Below, one piece after another: positions 1-7,669 of a stretch of 36,900 nt of DNA (positions within the stretch are counted from its first letter, which is position 1; each line of letters opens with the position of its first letter). The stretch comes from Lachnospiraceae bacterium UBA4631 (GTDB lineage Bacteria > Bacillota > Clostridia > Lachnospirales > Lachnospiraceae), in contig DHMX01000033.1 of assembly GCA_002406015.1 (NCBI GenBank), positions 1-36,900 of the forward strand. The letters run 5' to 3'. A program made the translations under genes and the position numbers. The notes below the pieces were generated by a model. That model made no database searches. It was given only the letters and a program-made list of their open reading frames with translations, and was not told where the DNA came from.

Positions 1-2
1 TT

Positions 3-254
3 AAAAAAGTATATGAGAAAGAGGCTAAAAACCCATATTCCAAAAAAATAACAAAACAGTATATAAAAACATTGATTGGAAATAGGCACGAGTTGTCAAG
101 TGCTGAGGTTCCTCTTGAAACAAAAGAAGATTTATTGATGGTTTTATCAGCTGCAGCTTATGCAGAAGAAAATGGGTTTAAGATTGAAATAGAAGAAGGG
201 TATTTTGAGGCTGGGAAAATGGTCTTAAGGTCATTCAGAATATTGGAGGTGTAA
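3..254 (+). CDS. jetA: Wadjet protein JetA, C-terminal fragment (cut by window edge)
   Basis: The reading frame is open from base 3 to a TAA at 252-254 and gives 83 residues with no start, so this is the tail of a gene that begins outside the window. The identification rests mainly on context: it sits one base before a JetB-like gene that is followed by JetC and JetD, the standard JetABCD order. In that family JetA (DUF5716) is the MukF-like kleisin subunit of an SMC complex that recognises and cleaves circular plasmid DNA. The visible tail is charged and helical, with no motif that proves the family by itself. The spacing to the next start (TAATATG) implies tight co-translation. Confidence 0.7.
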   Translation, partial: KKVYEKEAKNPYSKKITKQYIKTLIGNRHELSSAEVPLETKEDLLMVLSAAAYAEENGFKIEIEEGYFEAGKMVLRSFRILEV

Positions 255-255
255 T

Positions 256-909
256 ATGAATATTGTAGAAACTTGGGATGATTTTACATCTTCGGAAAAG
301 TTAATGTTTCAAAACTGTTGCAGGAAAATATTAAGAAGGACATTTTTGGTTAGAGATAAGCAGGATGATAAAAAACATTATTTTTTTGTTGTTAATCATA
401 TAGATTCATTTTTAAATTATTTTTCTTTTATGGGATTTGAAGTTAAGTGTGATAGGGATAATGGTGTTGTCATGCTTGACAATTGTTCGGAAATAGGTGA
501 TAAAGATAAATTGCAATCAAATAGGTATCGTTTCACTAAAGAAGAAACAATTGTGTTGTGCTGTCTATGGTTGCTTTATGTGTCGAGAATAAAAGAGGGA
601 ACTTTGTCTTCAGTAATTGTAATTGGAGTGTCTGATTTAATTTACGAATTAGAAAAGTATGATGCAAGGGATATGGTAAATAAGACTGCTTTAGGCAATA
701 TTTTTAAAGTATTTAAAAATTATAGTTTAATGGATGTTGATGGAAATGTTGGAGATATAGATTGTAAACTCATTTTGTATCCTTCATTGCAATTTGCTTT
801 AGATACTAATGAGTTTGAAAGGTTTGTAAAAGAAGTTGTAGAGGTTGTACTGGAAGGGAAAGATAGTTTGGAGGAGGATGCGGATGAGCAAACCGATAAT
901 GTTGATTGA
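256..909 (+). CDS. jetB: Wadjet protein JetB (DUF4194, KITE/MukE-like subunit)
   Basis: This 217-residue acidic protein is close to the usual size for JetB. The central stretch around residues 93-112, RYRFTKEETIVLCCLWLLY, resembles the winged-helix core of DUF4194/MukE-like proteins. In Wadjet the protein is the KITE subunit that binds the JetA kleisin and helps close the JetC ring on DNA. The ATG follows the jetA stop by one base, with GGAGG at 245-249. The 3' end overlaps jetC by 26 bases, and the jetC ribosome binding site lies inside this gene. The tail is very acidic (EEDADEQ). Assignment combines moderate sequence resemblance with strong context. Confidence 0.85.
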   Translation: MNIVETWDDFTSSEKLMFQNCCRKILRRTFLVRDKQDDKKHYFFVVNHIDSFLNYFSFMGFEVKCDRDNGVVMLDNCSEIGDKDKLQSNRYRFTKEETIVLCCLWLLYVSRIKEGTLSSVIVIGVSDLIYELEKYDARDMVNKTALGNIFKVFKNYSLMDVDGNVGDIDCKLILYPSLQFALDTNEFERFVKEVVEVVLEGKDSLEEDADEQTDNVD

Positions 910-3900
910 AAATAGTAGAAAAAGTGCAACAAAACTCTTATTGGTTAATTGGTCTCGATTTTCTAATGTACCTATTGCATTGGAAGGATCAACTTTGTTT
1001 ACAGGAGTTAATGGAAGCGGTAAGTCTACGATATTGGATGCAATGACTTATATGCTTACTGGTAACACTCAGTTTAATAAGGCTGCATTAGATAGAGATA
1101 GAAATGTAGTTTCTTATGTTCGTGGAGATACAAAGAGCGAAGGAAAAAATAGATTTATTCGCGAAGGAGAAGTAACATCTTATATTGCAATGGAGTTTTG
1201 GGCTCCTTTAGAAAATCAATATTTGGTAGTAGGTGTATGTATTGAATATGTTAATGAGACAAGTAACACAAAAAAATGGTTTGTTTTCAAAGATACTAGG
1301 ATTGATGATTGTAGATTTTATACAGTAAATGAGAAAGAAGTAGCAGTATATCCTCGCCATGAATTGACAGTAAAGGGAAAGAAAGTCCCAGCAAGTGAGT
1401 TTATGAATCGTGATAAAGGTACTGAACAAGTGCTGAGGGCTTTAGGTCTGCGTTGTGGAGTTGAAAAGTACAGAGCTAAACTTGTGAAAATGATGGCTTT
1501 CAATCCAGAGAATAATATTGATAAATTTATTCAGGAATGTGTTTTGGACGAACATCCAATTCGCTCAATGAGTGATATTCGAGAACATCGTGATCACTAT
1601 AATGAGGCAAAAAAGCTATATGAAGAATTGGCAAATGGAAAGATTCAATTGGAGGTTGTGCAATCAAAAATAGCTGATTATGAAGCTGCGGAGCGAAAAT
1701 ATGAGATAAGGCGAATTCTTTTGTTATATCAGGAAATGAAATGGCATCAAGAACATAGAGTACAGTTAGAAGAGAAAATTGATGTTGATAAGGCAAAGTT
1801 ACATCAATTACAGAGCCGGTTAGAAGATTTGACTGAGAAGAGAAAGAACGCATTAGATAGAAAAATAAATGCTGAAAAGAATGAACTATTATGTAGTATT
1901 GAAGAAATAACCAAGTCATTAGAAAGTAGTATTTCTGCGATAGAAAAAGAAATAGAGAAATATGAAAAAGCTTTAGAAGAATTACAATTGTTGGAAACAA
2001 GAATTCAAGACATTATGGATTGGCTCGAAATAGATGGTAAATTGACGGACAAAGAAGTTGTAGTTATTAAAACTATTGCGGCGACTACCTTTAATGTTGA
2101 TGAAAAAGTTGTAGCATTTATAAAGTTTAAAAATATAGTAAGTGAAAAAAAAGCGAATTATCAAACAGACAAAGTACATATTTCAGACAGAATTGAGGAG
2201 ATAAAAAAAGAACTGGAAGAAATACAAGAAAAAATATCTAGATTAGAGTCAGATGTACTTCCTTTTGAGAAGAAATATGAAGGAGCTAAACAGATAATAA
2301 AGTCGGAACTTGCAAAACTAAATATTCAAACAGATGTAAGATTATTTGCAGAGTTAGTTCAACATGTTGATAAGGATTGGCAGTTGGCAATTGAGACGTT
2401 TTTAGGGAAAAAGAGATTTGATATTGTAGTAGATGGGCAGTATTGTGAACAAGTAATGGAGATTGTTCATGAACATCAACTGAAAGATATTAAAGTTGTA
2501 ATTACTGACAAATTACCAGAAACAGATATAATACAAGGATCAGCTGCTGCAATGCTTGATATTCCTAATGAATATGGAAGAAGATATGCAAATTACCTTC
2601 TTAATGGTATCCATTTGTGTAATGATATTCAAGAATTACATCAGTATCCTAAAGGGGGGATGATGATTGATGGTACATTGGCTAAGAGTTTCACAATGAC
2701 TTGTATGAATTTGCAAAGAACTCAAATATTTATGGGGCATGATGCAATTAAACAGCAACTCAAAACAGCAAAATCAGATAAAGTTGTTCTTGAGCAAGAA
2801 GAAAATAGATTAATAGAGGATTCGAAGGTATTAAGACAATATATAGCTGATATTGATGCAGTAAATTGGGATGAGACAAGATATATATTTGACATTCAAA
2901 AGCGTATTGATGAGAAGAAAACGGAAATCCAAAATAAAAAAGTGGAATTGACCAAAATAGAAAACACTCCAGGATTTGCTGCTGCATTACAAGAAAAGGA
3001 GAATGCTGATAAAGAATACAAAGAAGTCGACGGACAATTCATTAATGTAAATAATTGCATAAGTACATGTAAAGAAAAGATTCGAGATAATGAGGACAAG
3101 TATGATGAATCTGAGCAACAAATTGAAAAAGCTAAGTATGAATATAATACTGCCATTTTACAAAGATTAGAATTAAGAAAAGAAATGGTTGAATTATATG
3201 ACAAGCTCCGGATCAAGAGTGATAGTGCACGTGTTATGACGACTAAGAATGTTGAGAATGTTCGTGGGGAAAAAGAAAGTGCTATAAGGATTTTAGAAAA
3301 TGAGCAACGTAAATATTGGCATATCATAGGTCAAAGTGACGAAAAATTTGGCATAGGATTTATTCCTTTGTTTAGAGAACAATATAGAGATATTGCTAAT
3401 GTGAAAATTGAGGAAGCAAAACAGAAATTAGAGGAGCAGCAACATGTACTAGAGAATGCTTTTATGGTTGATTTTGTTGCTGAAATTAATGAGGCAATTA
3501 GGGAAGCAAAAGAAGAGATTGATGAAATAAATAAAGCACTTAAGGATATTCCATTTGGAAAAGATACATATCAATTTAAGATGCTGGAGAAACCAGATAG
3601 GATGGTATTTTTTAATCTTTGTAAAAAACTTGAAAGTTATATGAATTCAATGGATGTGTATCGTGCTATGAACCAGGATGACGAAGAAATGGAATACAAC
3701 ATAAGACAATTCATGGATACTATATTAGAGGAAGAAAATGAGGAAGAGTACACAGACTATCGAAAGTATTTCAAGTATGATATGCGTATATTATCAAGAC
3801 AGGATGGAGAAGAAGTGCTGGCAGATTTATCAAAAAAACAAGGGTCTGCAAGTAATGGTGAAAAACAAACACCATATTTTATTATTCTTGCAGCTAGTTT

Positions 3901-4162
3901 GCTACAATGTTACCCAAAGAATGTTTCATGTGCAAGATTAGCATTTATTGATGAGGCCTTTTCGGCTCTTTCAAGAGAAAGAATTGAGCAAATGGTTAAG
4001 TTCTTTGAGGACAATAAGTTCCAGGTGATTTATGCAGCTCCCCCAGAAAAGATTGATAGCATTGGTTCCCATATTAACTCAACTATAAGCTTATGTATGA
4101 AAGGAAAATATACATGGGCTGTTGAAGGGCTGGTGAAATTGGATGAGTTTAAGCCTGAGTAA
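884..4162 (+). CDS. jetC: Wadjet SMC-like ATPase JetC
   Basis: This 1092-residue protein is a MukB/SbcC-like SMC ATPase, the motor of the Wadjet complex that extrudes DNA loops. The Walker A GVNGSGKST is at residues 41-49. Long heptad-rich coiled coils run from about 250 to 470 and again from about 620 to 900, separated by a hinge-like globular section around 480-600. The ABC signature region reads GSASNGEKQ near residue 990, and Walker B is AFIDEAFSAL with D1023-E1024. I chose the ATG at 884 because GGAGGAGG at 870-877 is ideally spaced for it; an in-frame ATG at 878 is too close and 845 has no site. The gene overlaps jetB by 26 bases and jetD by 20, so the operon is translationally coupled. 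Base composition is clearly AT-rich. Confidence 0.93.
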   Translation: MSKPIMLIENSRKSATKLLLVNWSRFSNVPIALEGSTLFTGVNGSGKSTILDAMTYMLTGNTQFNKAALDRDRNVVSYVRGDTKSEGKNRFIREGEVTSYIAMEFWAPLENQYLVVGVCIEYVNETSNTKKWFVFKDTRIDDCRFYTVNEKEVAVYPRHELTVKGKKVPASEFMNRDKGTEQVLRALGLRCGVEKYRAKLVKMMAFNPENNIDKFIQECVLDEHPIRSMSDIREHRDHYNEAKKLYEELANGKIQLEVVQSKIADYEAAERKYEIRRILLLYQEMKWHQEHRVQLEEKIDVDKAKLHQLQSRLEDLTEKRKNALDRKINAEKNELLCSIEEITKSLESSISAIEKEIEKYEKALEELQLLETRIQDIMDWLEIDGKLTDKEVVVIKTIAATTFNVDEKVVAFIKFKNIVSEKKANYQTDKVHISDRIEEIKKELEEIQEKISRLESDVLPFEKKYEGAKQIIKSELAKLNIQTDVRLFAELVQHVDKDWQLAIETFLGKKRFDIVVDGQYCEQVMEIVHEHQLKDIKVVITDKLPETDIIQGSAAAMLDIPNEYGRRYANYLLNGIHLCNDIQELHQYPKGGMMIDGTLAKSFTMTCMNLQRTQIFMGHDAIKQQLKTAKSDKVVLEQEENRLIEDSKVLRQYIADIDAVNWDETRYIFDIQKRIDEKKTEIQNKKVELTKIENTPGFAAALQEKENADKEYKEVDGQFINVNNCISTCKEKIRDNEDKYDESEQQIEKAKYEYNTAILQRLELRKEMVELYDKLRIKSDSARVMTTKNVENVRGEKESAIRILENEQRKYWHIIGQSDEKFGIGFIPLFREQYRDIANVKIEEAKQKLEEQQHVLENAFMVDFVAEINEAIREAKEEIDEINKALKDIPFGKDTYQFKMLEKPDRMVFFNLCKKLESYMNSMDVYRAMNQDDEEMEYNIRQFMDTILEEENEEEYTDYRKYFKYDMRILSRQDGEEVLADLSKKQGSASNGEKQTPYFIILAASLLQCYPKNVSCARLAFIDEAFSALSRERIEQMVKFFEDNKFQVIYAAPPEKIDSIGSHINSTISLCMKGKYTWAVEGLVKLDEFKPE

Positions 4163-5363
4163 AATACAAAAAGATGTTTTGAATATGCTATTAGATGTGT
4201 ATGAAAACAGTGTTACATATAAAGGGAAAAATATTAAGAATCAAAGCTTTGCTATTAAACCAGAAAAAATATTTTTTGAATACAACGGAGATTATACAGA
4301 TCAAGATGAAGTAGATCAATTCAATAGGGAATTGCAATCTTTGATGGAATTCGAGTTTGTGATTTTGGATTATGAAAAAGGTATTCCAGTAATTTCTAAG
4401 ATTAAACTTAATACAAATTTGATAAATGAGATATATTCAGTATTGAAGCGAGAAGATATCACAGTAAAACGTAATCGGGAAATTAGAATGTATACGCAAT
4501 ATATGGGTGTTCATGATATTATGGATGCGTTTTGCAAGAGCCAGGTAGAACGACTTAATGCTTACAAAGATGCTAAGTATACGTCTGACATTGCAATAAA
4601 TATTCTGAAATTGTTAAAATATGTGCTTGGAAATAATAGTGACATTATGGAACGTGAATTATCAGTAGCCGTACTAGGAGATACAAAACTCTTTGAAAAA
4701 AATTATAAGTTGCGCATTTGTAGCATAATTGAAGAGTATGGAGAGTTAGAATTAGATTTATCCGTTTTGGACAAAAAAGAAAAAGAGAAAGCAATTCTGG
4801 AGGAATATCAAATTTTTTCAAATCCTTCATATATTTTTTTCAAAGGAAATGTAGATATTCATTATGTTGATGGGAGTTCTATTAGCGTTACGCCAGATAA
4901 TCCGATAGCTATTTTGTCAGAGGCAATCGTGCGGATAGAAATGATAAAAGTAAATTCAAATCGAATAGTGACTGTTGAAAATCTTACTTCATATAACAGA
5001 ATTAATGATAATAAATCAACATTTATCTATCTAAGCGGATACCATAATACTGCAAAGCAAAGATTTTTAAAGAAGATAGCAGAAAATAATAGTGATGTTT
5101 CTTGGTTTCATTTCGGGGATATTGACCCTGATGGCTATTTTATTTTAAAGAATTTAATTGAAAAAACCGGAATTTCATTTGTTCCGTTGTATATGGATGT
5201 ACAGCAATTAATAAATTATAAACAATATTGTAAGCCACTTGAAAAGAATGACATGGTAAAGGCAAATTCACTGTTGAAATTTCATTTTTATGATGAAGTT
5301 ATGGAATTTATGTTGGCAAACAATTGTAAATTGGAACAGGAAATTATTAGTTGGTTATTATGA
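4143..5363 (+). CDS. jetD: Wadjet Toprim nuclease JetD (DUF3322/DUF2220)
   Basis: This 406-residue protein matches the usual JetD length. JetD is the topoisomerase VI subunit A-like nuclease that cuts plasmid DNA once the JetABC motor stalls. The C-terminal Toprim fold is visible: the metal-binding glutamate lies in TVENLTSY (E279), and the acidic triad lies in GDIDPDGYF (D326, D328, D330), followed by a helix. The N-terminal part, about 1-230, would be the arm and winged-helix region (DUF3322). All expected catalytic acidic residues are present, so the nuclease looks intact. The start overlaps jetC by 20 bases, and the stop overlaps a possible downstream start as ATGA. Confidence 0.93.
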   Translation: MSLSLSKIQKDVLNMLLDVYENSVTYKGKNIKNQSFAIKPEKIFFEYNGDYTDQDEVDQFNRELQSLMEFEFVILDYEKGIPVISKIKLNTNLINEIYSVLKREDITVKRNREIRMYTQYMGVHDIMDAFCKSQVERLNAYKDAKYTSDIAINILKLLKYVLGNNSDIMERELSVAVLGDTKLFEKNYKLRICSIIEEYGELELDLSVLDKKEKEKAILEEYQIFSNPSYIFFKGNVDIHYVDGSSISVTPDNPIAILSEAIVRIEMIKVNSNRIVTVENLTSYNRINDNKSTFIYLSGYHNTAKQRFLKKIAENNSDVSWFHFGDIDPDGYFILKNLIEKTGISFVPLYMDVQQLINYKQYCKPLEKNDMVKANSLLKFHFYDEVMEFMLANNCKLEQEIISWLL

Positions 5364-5485
5364 AAGAAATTGATATGATGGTGGGGCTAATGGTTGTTAC
5401 TGTACTATCGAATGCTATTGACAGAAACAACACAAAATTGTATGTTGCTGAATCCACTTTTTCATATTATAACACCCATAGGTGA
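5360..5485 (+). CDS. possible 41-residue ORF coupled to jetD
   Basis: An ATG overlaps the jetD stop as ATGA and opens a 41-codon frame ending with TGA at 5483-5485. The product begins MKEIDMMVGLMVVTVLSNAI and is mildly hydrophobic at its N-terminus, then polar. I do not recognise it. The ATGA overlap is the normal arrangement for a coupled last gene, but the frame may also be the 5' remnant of a longer gene lost when the adjacent IS200-like sequence arrived or decayed. No fifth gene is part of canonical Wadjet. Confidence 0.3.
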   Translation: MKEIDMMVGLMVVTVLSNAIDRNNTKLYVAESTFSYYNTHR

Positions 5486-5527
5486 ATTTGCAAACCAATG
5501 GACGATTATTTTTTGAATAACGGATTA

Positions 5528-5566
5528 AAATGCCGAAAACCTGTATTTTGTGGGCTTTTGGCATTT
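5528..5566 (+). terminator. terminator-like hairpin after the Wadjet operon
   Basis: The arms 5528-5541 (AAATGCCGAAAACC) and 5553-5566 pair over 14 positions with one G-T and one A-C mismatch, around an 11-base loop. The 3' arm is followed by GTTTTATG. This fits a rho-independent terminator about 160 bases after the jetD stop. The U-tract is short, so strength is uncertain. Confidence 0.5.
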
Positions 5567-5594
5567 GTTTTATGTATCATCTTTTAATAAACCG

Positions 5595-5619
5595 CCTGTT
5601 ATGGAGGTGTGCTCATAAC
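5595..5619 (+). repeat. putative left-end hairpin of the IS200-like remnant
   Basis: GTTATG at 5598-5603 and CATAAC at 5614-5619 form a perfect six-pair stem with a ten-base loop, 31 bases before the remnant transposase start. IS200/IS605 elements have subterminal hairpins at both ends instead of terminal inverted repeats, and the position fits the left end. The exact boundary cannot be set from sequence alone. Confidence 0.4.
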
Positions 5620-5649
5620 GGCTTTAGCTTTAACAAAGGAGGTTATCCA

Positions 5650-6099
5650 ATGGACACAAATAGTCTATCACACATGAAGTGAGAGTGCAAATATCATATA
5701 ATGTTTGCACTCAAATGCAGAAGAAAGATAGCATATGGAGAATTGAAACAGGATATTGCAAATATTCTGAGTGTACTGAGAAAAAGAAAAGGTGCAGAAA
5801 TAATCGAGGTGAAATATGTCCGGACCATGTGCATATGTTGTTGGGAATATCCCCAGTATAAGCGTATCGAGTTTTGTCGGATATTAAAAAGGCAAAAGTA
5901 CCCTAATGATATTTGAACGACATGCAAATTTAAAGTATAAGTATGGAAACCGCCGCTTTTAGCACAGGGATAATATGTGAACACAGTGGGGGAAATGCAA
6001 AAGATACAGGAATATATCCAGAATCAATTAAAAGAAGATTTGGAATATGACCAAATGACACTGAAAGAGTATATAGACCCGTTTATGGGAGGGGGGTAA
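5650..6099 (+). pseudogene. tnpA: decayed IS200-type transposase (tnpA)
   Basis: A Y1 transposase of the IS200/IS605 family can be pieced together across three frames. The start at 5650 reads MDTNSLSHMK, then a TGA where a Trp is usual, then a CKYHIMFALKCRRK-like segment. The HUH motif region CPDHVHMLLGISP appears one frame later near 5819. A segment reading FERHANLKYKYGNR lies in a third frame near 5903-5950. The helix with the catalytic tyrosine, MQKIQEYIQNQL, and the terminal EYIDPF are back in the first frame, ending at TAA 6097-6099. At least one nonsense change and three frameshifts make it inactive. GGAGG precedes the original start. Confidence 0.85.
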
Positions 6100-6245
6100 A
6101 GCAAAACAAATAGAGGGAGCTCCAAGGTCTCTGTAGAGAAAAAATGTTGCGACTGGCAAACTTACTAGAAAGGTCTTTAGACATAGTGCTGGTAAAAAGT
6201 CCGTGAGGGCTAAAACAAACCACCGATTAAGCCTGATGTTGTGAC
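6100..6245 (+). mobile_element. putative right end of the IS200-like remnant
   Basis: The sequence after the broken tnpA has the usual order of an IS200-like right flank: a stretch ending GTGCTGGTAAAAAGTCC, then GAGGGCTAAAACAAACCACC and a degenerate palindrome (CCACCGATTAAGCCTGATG) where a subterminal hairpin is expected. I recognise this from general knowledge of the family. The boundary near 6240 is approximate. Confidence 0.4.
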
Positions 6246-6288
6246 GTTATTGAAAACTGTGGAAATAGAGTGTAGAATATATAAAAAA

Positions 6289-6539
6289 TAGTTTGCATTG
6301 CATATTGAGTTCGGACATCAAATTGAGACTGTTATTGAGAAATACGAAAAAATCTGCAAAGATAATGACTATATAGTATTTAAAATAAATGTGATAATAG
6401 AGATAACCTAAAACTCAATGATATTTTGTATGAAACTATAAAAGAATTTTACAAGAATAGGGACATAGACGGATTTGTATTTGTGTGGTGTTTTAATGGA
6501 ATTAGGTGGGAGGTTATATTATGGCAAACAAACAAATAG
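6289..6539 (+). pseudogene. unrecognised broken reading frame before the helicase
   Basis: Two adjoining frames read like one degraded protein. Frame one gives a segment with IEFGHQIETVIEKYEKICKD and runs to about 6390. A one-base shift near 6391 then continues as NLKLNDILYETIKEFYKNRD and on to a tag at 6537-6539, overlapping the helicase start. Composition is protein-like and mostly free of stops, but no start is evident and I cannot name a family. It may be the tail of a gene truncated by the IS200-like insertion, possibly a former partner of the helicase. Confidence 0.35.
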
Positions 6540-7669
6540 CTAGTCAGGTGTTAGATTATTGGTTTGCAATTGAATTTTTGGGACAGGACTCCTACGATGT
6601 ATGTACGGAAGAATCCAAACTTGTTCGAGAATTAAAGCAGTTTAAAAAAGCTGATTATTCTATAAAAAATAGGCGTAGACAAATCTCTGTTTTTGAATTA
6701 GTAAACAGCGAATACGACATATATTCGCAAATTGTAAATCAGGCAAAAGAATGTGATATGACAATTTGGGGAAATTTGACTTTCTATGTGGGCAGAATAC
6801 GAAGACAAGTGTGTATAGAAAAGCTTGCTCAAGGACTTGGCATAAAGTTAGAGCAAGGAGAGAAGAATTCAGAGTATATACCAATACTTAGTTTTCAGTG
6901 CACTATGAATGGAACTTATATAGAACACACACTTTCTCTATCTACTGTTATTTGGGCAATATCTCAGGTGGAAGGAAAAACAATTGAAAAACTGTCTGCT
7001 TTGTTATCAAGCAAGGCATACTCTGACACTATAGAAATGCTAGAAAAGAAATTCTTTGGCTCAGATAATTCGAACGAACAGAATACTACAGAGGAAGTCT
7101 CAGTTAAGTTAAGCTCGGAAGGGATGCCGGTTTTTGCAGATGATGGTATAGTAGCTTCAAAAGTTACTCGTATATATTCTGAAATTGTCAAAACATATGG
7201 GAAATTTTTGCCTAACAATACAATTGAAGAGAAAAATGGACTTAAGTATCAGTTGTTTAAGGATTTAAAGGCTAAAAATAAATATGACGATGATAATTAT
7301 ATGGGATTGAGACATGATTTCTTTTCTGATGATTTGAAGATGGTTAAAGATTCCATAGAGGAGGATAAAGATAATTATTCGACAGGTATGTTGTCTGGGC
7401 TAATTGATTATATCTGTGCACCTCATGATATCTTAAAAGAAAGAAAACGTCATGATTTTGTTAGACCTAAAGATAAAGAGGTATTTTATGAGGAAATAGC
7501 TGAAATTCTTAACATGGAGAATGCTCCAATTGGTAAATGGCCGTCTAGGTATATGCCGGCATTAATGCAACAAATTGCTGTAAATATAGCAATATCAAAT
7601 CAGAAGGGAGGAATATTCGGAGAAAGAGGAACTATTTTTTCTGTGAATGGTCCCCCCGGGAACTGGTAA
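6521..7669 (+). CDS. Upf1-like SF1 helicase, N-terminal part (frameshifted)
   Basis: This frame starts at ATG 6521, with GGGAGG at 6508-6513, and encodes 382 residues before a TAA at 7667-7669. It holds the N-terminal accessory region of a large SF1 helicase: a helical segment starting QVLDYWFAIEFLGQ and a sheet-rich region around 80-150, up to the start of the P-loop (VNGPP). At 7652-7657 there are six Cs, which puts the rest of Walker A out of frame. Removing one C restores GPPGTGKTT and joins the frame to the C-terminal part. The corrected protein is about 1260 residues. I do not recognise the N-terminal domain. As written, this product would lack all helicase motifs. Confidence 0.75.
   Translation: MANKQIASQVLDYWFAIEFLGQDSYDVCTEESKLVRELKQFKKADYSIKNRRRQISVFELVNSEYDIYSQIVNQAKECDMTIWGNLTFYVGRIRRQVCIEKLAQGLGIKLEQGEKNSEYIPILSFQCTMNGTYIEHTLSLSTVIWAISQVEGKTIEKLSALLSSKAYSDTIEMLEKKFFGSDNSNEQNTTEEVSVKLSSEGMPVFADDGIVASKVTRIYSEIVKTYGKFLPNNTIEEKNGLKYQLFKDLKAKNKYDDDNYMGLRHDFFSDDLKMVKDSIEEDKDNYSTGMLSGLIDYICAPHDILKERKRHDFVRPKDKEVFYEEIAEILNMENAPIGKWPSRYMPALMQQIAVNIAISNQKGGIFGERGTIFSVNGPPGNW

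Noticed and set aside
1527..2000. Long minus-strand frame of 157 codons inside jetC
   Set aside because: It lies wholly opposite the coiled-coil codons of jetC, has low-complexity composition (Leu/Phe/Ser rich) and no ribosome binding site; it is a shadow.
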